The notes under the pieces were generated by a model. The model had not been told where the DNA came from, did no database searches, and was given only the letters and a program-made list of their open reading frames with translations. DNA of 64,000 bases from Rhodoferax aquaticus (GTDB lineage Bacteria; Pseudomonadota; Gammaproteobacteria; Burkholderiales; Burkholderiaceae_C): the NCBI RefSeq assembly GCF_006974105.1, contig NZ_CP036282.1, forward strand, positions 2,108,001 through 2,172,000, in the 5' to 3' direction. The translations under genes were made by a program, and so were the position numbers. Numbering within the stretch: position 1 is the stretch's first letter; every line of letters begins with the position of its first letter. Shown here in pieces: positions 44,236-57,100 of the stretch.

Positions 44236-45063
44236 ATGACAACCATGCTGTTTTATCAATCTGTTAAAGCGCTCAATCGTGAGCAACACCGCAAGTTAAG
44301 GCTTTTGCAAAGGAGCCAACCATTTTCATTTGCCGCCAAAACTAACTCCGTGTTGGTGGCGTCGTCTGAGTTTGTCGAAGCCAGCCGCCACTACCCCTTG
44401 GTCTTTGTGGGGGCGGAAGGCGGCCCCTACTCAGCCGCGGCACTAGTCGGCCTGCGCGACCAAGAAAACTTGTTTGTGGAAGCAGACGGCGCCTGGGAAA
44501 CCGATGCTTATGTACCCGCATTCGTGCGTCGCTACCCGTTTGTGCTGGCTGAAAATGGCAAGTCATTGACGGTTTGTGTGGACGAAACCTATGACGGCCT
44601 GGGCGAGACCGCAGGCTTGCCCTTGTTCAACGCGCAAGGCGAAGAGTCAGATTTTTTGAAAGAAGTGTTGGGCTTTTTGGAGGCCTTTCACGAAGACATG
44701 CAGCGCACGCACGCCTTTGCAGCCCGCTTGGCAGAGCTGGGCTTGTTGAGCGCTAAAACCATCACGCTGGAACAGCAAGGCGAGCAACAACAGCTCAATG
44801 GCCTGTGGGTGGTGGATGAAGACAAACTGCTCGCACTCAGCGACGCGCAAGTCGGCGAGCTGCACCGCAATGGCTATTTGGCCGCTATTCGGGCGCACCT
44901 GGTGTCGCTGCGCAATGTGGACCGCTTGGCGGTGAGGGTTGACGCACGGCGCGCGCTGGCACAGGCTGCTGACCAGCCAGTAGATGCCGTGCACGCCAAC
45001 GCAGAGCCGCCAAAAGCCGCGCCACCTAAGCCGCCTGCCAAACCATCTGGCAAAAGCAAGTAA
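44236..45063 (+). CDS. SapC-family protein
   Basis: The 275-residue protein matches the SapC family (PF07277): LNREQHRKLRLLQRSQPFSFAAKTNSVLVASSEFVEASRHYPLVFV, YVPAFVRRYPFVLAEN and ETAGLPLFNAQGEESDFLKEVLGFLEAFHEDMQRTHAFAARL. SapC proteins are linked to surface layers and cell-surface proteins in Campylobacter and are common in Proteobacteria, but their mechanism is unclear. The C-terminus is proline- and lysine-rich. There is no signal peptide. Good ribosome site (GGGAG) before the ATG at 44236. It lies just upstream of the giant adhesin gene, which may point to a surface-related role. Confidence 0.85.
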   Translation: MTTMLFYQSVKALNREQHRKLRLLQRSQPFSFAAKTNSVLVASSEFVEASRHYPLVFVGAEGGPYSAAALVGLRDQENLFVEADGAWETDAYVPAFVRRYPFVLAENGKSLTVCVDETYDGLGETAGLPLFNAQGEESDFLKEVLGFLEAFHEDMQRTHAFAARLAELGLLSAKTITLEQQGEQQQLNGLWVVDEDKLLALSDAQVGELHRNGYLAAIRAHLVSLRNVDRLAVRVDARRALAQAADQPVDAVHANAEPPKAAPPKPPAKPSGKSK

Positions 45064-45088
45064 GCCATGTACTCCTAGACCACTTTCA

Positions 45089-45118
45089 AAAGGCTGCCTC
45101 TTCACCAAGGTGGCCTTT
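45089..45118 (+). terminator. Hairpin after the SapC gene
   Basis: AAAGGC pairs with GCCTTT, enclosing a second CACC-AA-GGTG stem with an eight-base bulge on the left arm. It lies 26 bp after the SapC stop and is followed by CT rather than a T-run, so it is a modest terminator that could limit read-through into the adhesin gene. Confidence 0.4.
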
Positions 45119-45174
45119 CTGACGTCTGGGGCCGGACAGTTTGTTACAAAAAAATTGAAATTTGGGGACGCACC

Positions 45175-48100
45175 ATGAACACCGCAACGCAAAAAAACAC
45201 CATGCAAGACCAACAACACAACAAAAAAGCTGCCGCGTTTACCTTCAAGCTCAAGCCTGTCATGACAGCCTTGGTGGGGGTGTTTGGTGGCGGCGGCATG
45301 GCGCTGGCCCAGTTTTCAGGAACGGTAACGCCCACGGGCATCGGCATGAAAGTCCTGGAAGACGGCAAGCGCCTTAACGTCACTACCACCAATGTGCGCA
45401 ATGACATCGGTATCAATGCGTTCTCTGCTTTTCAGGTGAATCAGGGTTCCACGGTCAACCTGCATATTCCAGCTGCCGCCACAAAAGGCCTATTGAACTT
45501 GGTGGACAGTCGAATTGTGGTGGACGGCACCGTCAATAGCATTTTGAGCAGCGGAAAAATTGGCGGAAATGTCATTTTTGCAAGCCCTAACGGCATGGTT
45601 GTGGGTAAAGAAGGTGTTCTGAACGTGGGATCACTGGCGGTGCGCACGCCAGACCAGACAACGTTTGATTTAATGAAAAGTTACGCGGAAAAAGGGCGGC
45701 AAGTGCACACGGAATGGGTGACCCAGGATGAGGGGAAGCAGATAAAAAAGGAAGTCGTCGACGTGGATAGCACTCAGATTGATGACGCAATAGCGCTAAC
45801 ACCTGGAAAAAGCTACAAACGCAACTCTGGCGCAACCGTCGAAATCAATGGCAAGGTTTACGCGCCTGCTGGCATTTCAATAGACGCAGCGAGCATTACG
45901 GTCACTGGTAGCTTGGTTGCATCTGACAGGGCTGCACTCGTAACGTCGCTCAATGGTGGCGTCAACGCCAAGTCTACGAACCCTTGGGGTACGGGCGAGA
46001 TCACTGGCTTGGTTGCCGATAAGGACGGGTTCTTCGACCTAGTGGACTCCAGTCTAGCTATGGCCACTGGCGATATTGCGCTGAAAGGGCAGAGCATTGT
46101 CGTCAGCGGCGCTGGCGCGAAGATTGAAAACAGCCAAGGTGGCGCGGTTGACATCACCGCCATTAGCAATTCTGGTACGGCTGGGCCCTCCATCACACTC
46201 AGCGACGGAGGCAACATTGCTACAAAAAGTGGGGCAGTCAAGCTGTTTGCTTGGGCCCAAGGCGGCAGTGACGGAGATTCGGCAATCAAACTCGACGGCA
46301 GTAAGACTGCCATAAGCTCCAACGGGGGCAATGTGGAGATCACCGCTTGGAACGGAGGTGCGGCCGGCAAGTCGAGTATTGAGCTCACGAACGGCGCTGC
46401 GGTTAACACGAACATGATCGACCCCAACACGCTTGCTGCCACAGGAGCAGGCAAGGTGACCTTAGCGGCCGATAGCGCGCGCAGCAATGACTGGAAATTC
46501 ACCAACTTTGTGAACTACAAAAAGCGTGATGCGCTGGTCAACATCGACGGCACCATTACGTCGGGTGCCATCAGCGCTAAAGCTACTGCTACCGATACCT
46601 TTGATTGGCGGGAAGAGCTTGACCACTGGAAAATTGCGAAAGACATCGCGGATGGTGGCGGGTGGCCTGATGCCGTGCGTCCCGACAAGTCTTTGTTGGG
46701 CGACGTGTTTACTACGCTGCTTGGCGTTAACTTTAGTATCGCGAAGGTAGATGCCAAAGCTGCGGTGACTTTGGGCAAGCAAGCAATGCTGTCCACGAAG
46801 TCTGGTCAAACTGCCAACGGCAACGTGAAACTGTTGGCAGAGGCTACTTCTAAGCTTGATCTCTCTGTACGCGCTTTGGCCCCTGTTAGCGTTTTGCAAA
46901 ACAAGTTCACCACAGCGTTTGCCTATGGTGAAATGAATGCGAACAGCGCCGTGACGATGGCCAAGGGTGCCCGTATCGAATCCGCCGGTAGTGTCGATAT
47001 TGATGCAAAGACAAATACCCGCCTCAACGTGAGTGCGGGCGCGATGTCAAGCCAGACCATGGCGGTGCTGACTGGTGCGGTTGGCGTGGCAGATGTGCAT
47101 GCCAAAGTGGATTTGGCTGCCGGCAGTGTGATCGTGGGCCACGATGCCGTGACCATTGACGCGACCAACCTTACAGACTCGCTGGCAATCGGAGCTAGGT
47201 CATTGGCTACGGGTGCCACGGCTGGCCGCCCTGGCGTGAACGGGGGATCGGCGGTGCCAGGCACCGATGCCAGTTTAGGTGGCGCTGCGGTCGCTTTCGC
47301 ACACCTGACGACAGAGGCTGCAGTGAGCAGCGGCGCCAACATTACGTCCACAGATAACGCGGTTGCGCTGACGGCCGATAACCAAATCAAGGCCAATAGT
47401 CTCAGCGCCGCCGCCAAGGAGGGCACCACCTTCAATGGGATTGAGACCATGAAGGATTTACTCAATGGTGATACTGATTTCATAGCTGCCAATTTTCTAA
47501 AGCAAGGCCTTGCCAAAGTTTTTCCAAAAGCCATCACCAAGTTTGCACTCCCCTACAGCCCGATGGGTGAGATGCGCCTTAGTGCGGCAGGGGCATTTGC
47601 ATTGGGGAGCAACACCCACTCCGCTACAGCAAAAGTACAAGATGCGCAAGAGTTTGAAGTTGGGGGTAAAAAATACACAAGCAGCCAAATTGATGCGGCC
47701 AAGACAGTCGCCGTTAAAGCGAACCTGCTTGATGCCAAACCTGGCACCTCCGCCTCTTCAGAGGTTATGACTTTGTCCCCCAATGGGGCGAGTGGGTACG
47801 GGTTGTCGGTCGCGTTGGCGTTGAATGACTACAAGCATACTGTTGAGGCCAGTGTGGGAGAACGGGCCAGCGTGACTGCGGAACAAGTGGATGTAAAGAC
47901 AAACCTTGACCTGACGAATCCTGTCTTCAACATCAATTGGGGCAAGCCGGAAGGATTTATGGATGTGATTCTTGACGGGGTGAGCATCGTTCTAAACGCC
48001 AATGGCTCAACCGCAGCTTCATCAAATGCTGAGGGTGACAGCAAGTCACTTGCGGCCTCGGTGAGTTGGCTTACCTTTGACAACACGAGCAAGGCGGAGA

Positions 48101-51100
48101 TCAAGAAAGGTGCCAACATCACACTCGGTAGTGGACCGGCGAAAAAGTGGGAGCAATTTGTTGATGCCAATCTGAGTACGGACGCAAGCAAGTTGACGTC
48201 AATTGCTGCCGACTTTGTGAAAGCGAACTCGGGCGATCTTGTGTCAGGCACTGACGCTGACCAGACTAAGGCTGCTAAAGGCCTAGAAGATGTATTGAAG
48301 CGCCTTAGGGATGAGAAAGATGCTGCGAATATTCGCACCATCAAGGCGGAGTGGGTTTCCACTTCAGGCATCAAAGCTTCGGTTAACCCTGCGGCGCTAA
48401 ATGTCGATGCCAAGATCAAGGTCCAGAACATTTTGTCCAGCGGTATCGCACCCGTTGTACTTGGTAGTAGCACAGGGCAAAAGAGCTCCAAAGCCATTGG
48501 CCCGAACCTCAACTATTTTTCGGAAAGCAACAAGTCCAGTGCCGTTATTGGAGCCGCGGTAAACGTCAAACAGTTGGCAATGCGGCCGACCGGTGTAAGC
48601 GTGAACGTGAGTTCACTGAACGATGTCAGTTTGGGGCAGGTGACCTGGGCATCTGGCAAGGGTAGCGGTACCGGGCTTAACGGCATGCTTGCCATTGCCG
48701 ACATCAACAACAGCAGCCATGCCTACATTGACCGCAGCGCCACCGTCGACGCGACCGGCGTGACGATGGACGCCAAGGAAAACCTTACGAGCATTACCGC
48801 AGCAGGGGCTATCAGCCTGACGTCGGGTACAGGAGTGGGTTTATCCGGTGCGTTGAACTTTATTGACAGCGATACGCAAGCGGGTGTGGTGAACACCAAC
48901 CCAGCGGACTTCAATGAAGATGGCAGCCAAAAAGTGGGTACAGACAAGCTCCCACAATTCACTGAAAAAGTGGGCAGTATTACCGCTAACAACGTGGTCA
49001 TCAAAGCCGCCACGTCCGGCACCATTTGGGCCGGTACCGTTACGGCATCGGCCTCATCCGATGCGCAAGAACCGCCAAAGGGCAATGGATCGAAAGGCAC
49101 GCCGCCAGATTTGCTTAAGGACGGCAAGATTAACGATTCCAAAAAAGTTACAGAATTTCTGGATAACATACAGCCGGGCAAGCGGCCAGCGGCCGGATTT
49201 ACAGCGTCGGCAGCAGTCAGCCTCAACAGTGTTGCGCAGACGACCAAAGCGTCTGTGGTGGGTGGCGTCATCAAAGCGCCCCAGACGCCTTATGTCGATT
49301 CACGTGGGCTTGATATCTCCGCAGTGAACGACTCCCTGGTGGTTGCCTTTTCCGGTGGCCTGTCGGGCACTAAAACGACCAACGGTGATTCAGGCAGTTC
49401 TGCATATGCGGGCGCATTTTCCGTCAATACGATTGAAAACCTGACAGCAGCAACCATTACCGCGGCGAACGCGACTAGAAGCAGTATCAGCAATATGCGC
49501 CACATCAATGTGGACGCTTTGGCCAACGGTAAGCAATATGCCATTTCAGTAGGGGCTGCTGTCAACGCATCAGCGGGTGATGCAAACGCCAAGTCTGGTG
49601 CAGGCTCAGCCGCAGCGTCTAGCGTACAAAACACGGTTACTGCAGAGCTAGACGGCGTTGACCTGCAAGAGGATGAAACAACAGCACAGCTGCGCGCCAA
49701 AACCCCTGCATTGCCAATTGTGACGGCATCGTCGCTCAAAGTGCTTGCATTGGACAACACCATCATCAACACCGGCGCTGGTGGGCTTGCCGCTGGCGGT
49801 AAAAATGCTGCTGGTGGCGCAGTCACTTATTCCAAGGTGCGCGATACGGTAAAGGCCAGCATCAAGAACTCGAAGGTGACCGCCGTTGATGCCGTGGCGG
49901 TCAATGCCATTGCCCCTAGCAAGATTACCTCAGTGACGGTGGGCGCAGCCGTAAGCACTGAAGCCGGAGGCGGCGGGTACGCTGGCTCGATTGCACTCAA
50001 CCAAGTCAATAACACCATAACGGCTAGCGTTGCAGACAGTGATATCACCAAAGCGGACTCCGTGCGCGTTTTGGCAGCAGACGGTGTTTCGGCTGACGTA
50101 AGCGCAGATGTTGCCAATCAGGTCAAGAACAACACAGAAATTCAAGGGTATACCGTCAGTGTGGACGACATGAACCTGGACGCGGCTGGCATGGCGAAGC
50201 TCAATAAAGCACCCAGTCGCATCATCAACGTTGCGCTTTCGGTGGGGGCCGCTACAGCACCAGGCAAGGCGGCGGGGCTTGTTGTTGGCTACAACACCAT
50301 TCACAACACGTTCACGAGCGAAGTTGCAAGGTCCGCAGTAAGCGCTAAAGCAGTTTCGGTCAAGTCGCAGTCTGACGCCTACATCATGAATGTTGGCGCA
50401 GGTGCAGCGGGGTCCTCCTCTGGGATGGCTGGTGCCGGGGTGATCGCTGTCAGTGAAATTGGCAACACGGTCAGCGCGTCTGTTTACTCTAGCAAAGAGG
50501 CGAAGGATGGCGACAAACTGGTTGCGGGGTCCGTCAACGTAAGTGCGGTGGACCAGTCAAACACCGACAACTTCATTGGCGGGCTAGCCATCAGCCTCTC
50601 ATCCAATGCGGTGGGTGTGTCTATCGCGTCGTCGACCATTGCCAATACCGTCACGGCCGAGGTGAAGGATGTGGTGATTGAGGCGATTGCACCCATTGAT
50701 GAAAAATTGAAGCAAGGTGATCCCGATAGCTATGTGGACAGCGAGTCGAACGTAGCTGTCGATGCCGTCAACACCAGCACCGCCCGCACCGTGACGCTCG
50801 CTGCGGCCGTGGGTTCTGGGACTTCTGGGGCAGGGGTGGCCGCAAACTCACGCATACACAACACGACCAGTGCCAACTTTGTGAACGTGACGACGCAGAA
50901 CACGGCGGATGTCAAGTGGCAAGACAAAGACGACAAAGCCCGTGTTAGCACAGGCAAAGTCAAACAGGTGGCTGTGGCTGCGCAAGACAAATCTAGCGCG
51001 CAAACTTTCGCTTTCGCCGCAGGGGTGTCTGGTAGCGCAGCTGTCGGTGCGGCAATCACCGACAGCATTGTCGAAAACAAAACGCACGCATATTTAACTG

Positions 51101-54100
51101 GCGGCGTGGTCAACGCGGGTACGGTCAAGGTAGATTCCAGTTCGGCAAGCACGGTTGAGACCATGGCGATTGGGGTGGGTGGTAGCAAGGGTGGACTTGC
51201 TGTTAGCGGTTCAGTGGTGGTGAATGTGGTGGACAACACCACCGACGCCAAGATCGACGGCGGGGCCAAAGTTACGGCGCAAAACAATGTGCGCGTGACA
51301 GCAAAAGGGGACGATCACATTGAAGTCGCAGCCGGCTCTGCGTCGTTTTCCCTGGGGGGCAGTGGTGTTGGCGCATCGGTTATTAGCAACAACGTCACCA
51401 GCGACACCTTGGCCCACATAGATGGCAGTACGACCGAGGTGAATGCTTACGGGGTCAGTGCCCCACCAAGTGCGGACGACAGTGCGGGAAATACTTTCTA
51501 CAACTACGGTAGCGTCGACTCCAAAGACACCATCGACTACTACTACAAGAACTCGAATCTAGCCTCTAAGCGGTACAAAAACCCTGGAATCAAGGGCGTG
51601 GAAGTCAATGCGTCTTCCACACAGTTCGTGGGCAGCATCGTGGCCAATGTTGCTGGCGGCAAAGACGTTGGCGCTGCCGGCAATATCCAGGTGAATTCCA
51701 TTGTGGGTAAGACACAGGCTTATGTTAATGAAGCCAAGGTCATGGCGGGCCGTGAAGAAGACAAGGCCAAGAACATCACCGCCTCGTCGGGTGATGTAAA
51801 AGTACTGGCGGGCAATCTGTCGGTATCCAGTGGTTTTGCCGGGGCCGTGGGCGTGGGGGGCAAGGCTGGCATGGGCGTGGGCTTTGATGGCGCCGCCCAA
51901 AAGCATGTAACCGAGGCATTTTTGAAAGGTGCAACCGTCACCGCACGAGACATTGAGGTGGGGGCGCGGTCCGCCCAGGCGACATCGTCCATAGCCGTAG
52001 CCGGTGGCGCGTCCAAAGGTTTTGCTATGGGAGTCACTGGGTCCATCACCCACTTTGACGGGCAAACCCGGGCCTACATTGAAAACGGGACAACGAACGC
52101 AGGCGGCGCTTTGCGGGTTACCGCCGACAGCACGACCCAGGCATTTGCCATTGGTGGTGCCTTGGCTGGCTCAGGGGGCCCTGCCGCTGCTGTGGGCATT
52201 GTGAATGTCAACGACAACAACATCACCGAAGCGTATATCGCGGGGGTAGATCTCAAGAATGACAAGGGTGAGACGACAGAAGTTCGCCGGGCCAAGGCCG
52301 ATGCGACCGAAGGCGTCACGGTTGCCGCCACCTCCAAAACCACAATCAGGGACTTTGCTGTGGGGGTAGCAGGCAGTGGCGCAGTGGGTATTGCGGGCAC
52401 CGTGACGGTCAATACGCTGCTGAACACCACAGAGGCCCGGGTAGAGCGCGCCGACATCGGCACCAAGGCGGGGGACGTTTACAAGACGGGCTCACTCAAT
52501 GTGACTGCCAACAGCTCCAACGCCGTGTTTGGTGTGGCCGGTGCACTTGGGGTGGGTGTGAAAGGCGGCGGTCTCGGGGCTAGCCTGCTGGTGAATGATA
52601 TTGGCAACACGGCGCGCAGCGTTGTGTTTGACAGTAACGTAAAAGTTAAAAATGCACTGACAGTGCAAAGCACCAACCAAAATACGGTGGAAGACTATGT
52701 AGTCACCGGCGGCGGCGGTTTGTGGGCCGGTGTGGGGGCGGCTACCGTGGTCACATTGGTCGGTGCAGAGTCAGGCGTTGAGCAGGCCGACGCGATCAAC
52801 ACCAAGCCTGAGGAAGGCACGACCAAAGTGCTGCAAGACGCGCAGGGCAATATCCGTGAGCTTGCCAAGACCGGGCAAAAAGACACCACCACATTTGACA
52901 AAGTTTTTCTCAAGAAAACGGGTCTCAACGAAAGCACCGCGCAAATTGGCGGCAAAACCGTGCTGGATGTGGGTACGCTTACTGTAAAAGCTATAGACAA
53001 GACCTCCATTGACAACCTGGCTGGTGGCGCTGCAGTTGGGGGGGGCTTGGGTGTTGGTGCTAGCACTTCCGTGGCGATTAGCCGCGCCACGGTTACCGCC
53101 CTTGTGGACGACAGCACGTACACCGAAGTGCGAGATTTGGGCGTCAACTCTGTCGAAGTGAGTGCGACGGCCACGGATATCGACGACAAGACAGACAAAA
53201 GCACTGGCAAGCTCAAAGCACCAGACCTGGCGACCATATCGGCTGCTTCCTATGCTGGCGCTGCTGGTCTCGGTGGTGTCGCTAATACGGTCTCCAAAGT
53301 CAAACTCAAAAACACTGTGCTAGCGCACTTGGGTGGCCGTGTGGCCGCCAAAAGTCAGGCCAAGGTGGCTGCGAGCGACAAAACCTCGCTGAAGTCTCGT
53401 GTGTTTGGCGCTGGTGGTGGGGCTTATGCGCAAGGGTTAACGTTCAACATACTTGGCAAAACCTCTCAGGTGACTGCTGAGTTGGGGGCAGATGCGGTGG
53501 ATGTGAATCGCCTGCCCTTGGTTGGCGCTGCTGCTGAAGGAATTTCAACCGGAGGCAGTTTGTCTGTTAGCGCCGACAACAGTGGCGCGCTGCGGGGTTA
53601 CACCATGTCTGGCTCCATTGGGGCGGTGGCCGTGCAGGTGTCGGCGGGTGTAGGCGGAACCCAGATTAACGACAGCACCCGGGTGACCGCGCAAACCTTG
53701 GGCGGAACAATTCAAAACGCCAAGGGCGGCATGAGTGTCTTGGCAAAGAGTGCCGCCGATGTGGTTGCCCAAAACTGGGGACTCTCTGTAGGCGGACTGG
53801 GTGTGGGCGTTTCTGAAGCGCAGGGCATTGTCAACCAACGCGTATCCGCGTTGCTGGGCAATGCGAGCAATGTCACTAGTTCGGGTGACGTAAAGGTAGA
53901 CGCGCAACAGACTATGGCGCGTGTTAGTGCGTTCACCAGCGGCGCGAGTGGTGGCTTGGTTGGCATCGCCGGGACGACAAGTATCGCTAACAACACCAGC
54001 GAAATCACCAGTGCGATTGGGGAGGAGAGCAGCATAGAGACCAACCGCGCGGTCACAGTCAATGCTGCAGCCAATTCCTTGCAAACAGCCGACGCCTGGG

Positions 54101-57100
54101 GTGTTGCAGTGGGGGCAATTGGTGCGGGAACCCATACGGCCCTTGCGCAGAGTGCCACCAAGACCAAAGCAATGCTTGGCAAGAATGTTGACCTACATGG
54201 CGTCGCTGACGGTAAAGGCGGCTTTGACAAAGCGGGCGACCTGACCGTAACGGCGACCAGTGCAGACCAAAACTTCTCGCGGGCCAAGTCGGGCAGCGGT
54301 GGGCTTGTAGGCGGGGCGGATGCCAACGCGTTGACCATCAGCAACAGCACTACGGAGGCGCTGATTGGCCAGGGCATCGCAGCTGCTAACGGTAACAAAG
54401 CCAAGATGCTCAAAGTAAGCGCTTTGAAGGTAGAAGCCACACACACCGCGTTGTTCAACGGCGTGGTGGAGAGCTTTAACTTCAACGTGGCTGGCGGGGG
54501 CAGCGGGCCCTATGCCAAGCATTTGGTGAGCAGCACAGTCAAGGCGGAACTCGGCGACAGCGCCCAGGTGGAAGCTGAGAGTTTGACGATTAACGCCAAT
54601 AGCACGACCAAGAAAGAAAACAAAGGCGACACGGTCTACAACTACAACACGCTGATGGTCGACTGGGATGCCAACAAGGTCATCAACTGGAACATCGACT
54701 CACGGTCCGGCGCGCTCCTAGTGGATATTCCGGTTGGCACCGCCATCACGGAAGTAACGAAGCAAGACACCACCGCCCGCATCGGTAACGGGGCACACGT
54801 ACAGTTAAACGGTAAACAGGCAGCTAGTAGCAATGCCTTGGTGATGGACGCGATCAACAGTATCGACATCTACGACAAAGTGGGTGTGGACACGGGCGGC
54901 CTTGTTCCCGTTGCCAGCGCAAAGTCACTGTTGACTGTGAAAAATACCTCTACAAACGCCACGATTGGTGGGCTTGCCAAAGTAAAAGCTAATAAAGGGG
55001 CGATTGCGGTGGGGGCGCGCACTGACGCCAAGCTAAGCGCAGAGGCTGTGGCCAATACCTATGGTTTGGCGGGTTCACCGTTTGGTAGCGCGCTGGCAAG
55101 CTACTCCGGCAGCGATAACGTGACGGTGGGCGCCTCCGCTGAGCTGCTGGCGGACTACAACAGCGTCAATCTTTCGGCTGGCCGAAGCACATCGGGCACT
55201 GAGTCATCGGTAGAAACCAGCAGCAAGGTAAACATTTGGAATAAAACGCTGGTGCCGATTAAAAACCCGCCAGAAGCGATCACAAATATTGACTCGCAAG
55301 CCAAACTCGCTACCCACGGGCTCAGCAAAATCCAAGCGGACGGTGACGTTAATTTGATTGCCACGCGCGGCACCTTGAAAGCGACGGCGCTAGGCATTTC
55401 CCGTGATTTGTACGGCAACTCTAAGGTGCAAAGTGGTTCGGTGAGCGACCTTCTGGACAAAGACGGCATTCCAACCCAAACCGTCACCGGCAATGCCGCC
55501 AAACCAACAGGCACTGCTCAAGTGGTGGTCGATGGCACCGTGGAAACGGGTATTCACCGTGTGCAATGGCTGACCATTGACGATGCTGTGCTACTGGGTA
55601 CCGATGGTAAGCCAGTGATAGACCAAAACGGAAAACCCGTTTATGTAGACAAAATCACCAAGTCTGAGGGCTTCGGTGATGTGAGCATTGCCTATAACCA
55701 AGGCGTTGCGCAAGCGCTGTATGCGCGATTACAGACCAAGCGTAAGCAGGCCTTGGACTATGCGGGCACGGCCTCAGCCGGGGCCTACGCCAATGAGGTC
55801 ACCTTCTTGGAGAAGCAGCTATTAGACCTGGGGTTTGCATCCAAAGTGGCCAATGGCAAAGGGGGCTACGACATCGTGATGGGCACCGGCGGTGGCGTAG
55901 GTATCAGTCCCAAAGCAGCCGTGCAGCAGCAAATTACGGCGTCACAAGTACTTGTGACGGATGGCGAAAAGAAAGTGAAGGAGCTGACAACGCTGCAGGG
56001 AAACTATTCGACCGCTAAAAGCACTGCTGAAACTGCTCTGAAGGATGCGCCAACGAAGGCTGCAAATGCGGAAGCTGCTTTCATCGCCCGAGCCAATGCA
56101 TTGGATAATTGGCTAACTGAATCAAAAAACAACACGCCGGACGCTAGCAAGATTACAGGCTACAAAAACGCGATTGGGGATGCTGAAAAAACCATCGCCG
56201 ATTCTGGCGTTAAGGTGGCCAACTACACAGCAGTTGCGCCCAAAGCAGATACCCCCTCCCCGACGCAAGCACTCATTGACGGCGCGAAGGCCAATGCTAA
56301 AGATGCCCCGGCCGCCGGTAAAACACTGGTAGCCGCAGCGCAGACGAATTTCGATCAGCAGAACAAGAACTACAACGAAACCGGCAATAAGATCACCGAA
56401 ACTCAGACGTCAATTGCTGGCTACAAAACCTCCATTGAGACGCTGACCAAGTTGGAGCTAACAGCCTCTGATGTCGCGGTGAGTGGGCCTGTTGCTGACT
56501 TCGTGACAACGCCCGACATCAAAATAAACCTGGGCAGCATCCGGGTAAAAGCAGAGAGTTTGAGCGGCATCGGCACACTGAATGCGCCTGGGGACGCCAA
56601 GGTCACGATTACCAACAACACATCCAAATACCTGACGGTTGGCGGCATTTCCATCAACAGCGCAAGCGATGGTGCACGGGTGGTGTTTAACGGCAAGGAT
56701 GTGGGCAGCAATGTAGACGTCAACGCCATTAACGCCAAGAGCGCTGTAGGGAACGTGGCCACTTTTGCCAAGATCACTACCCTCGCAAACGGCGACAAGC
56801 CCTTGGTTGACATTGTTAGCAACTACAACCCGGATAGCTTGGCTTCGTCACAAGCCCACAAGCCAGGGTCTGCGCCTGACATCAACCTCGTGGGTCGCAT
56901 TGACAACGTGGGCGGCAAGGTCAAAGTCCACAGCAAGGCGGGCACCATTCGCTCCGAGGGCACGGTGCGCGCCGGCACGGTGGACATTCAGGCCAACAAT
57001 GGCGACTTTGTGCAAAGCTACAAAGACGAGTTCTTCCAGTTGGCCGTACCCGCCGACCCGAGTGGCAACCAAACCCAGTTGCCAGGCACTGCATCCAACG

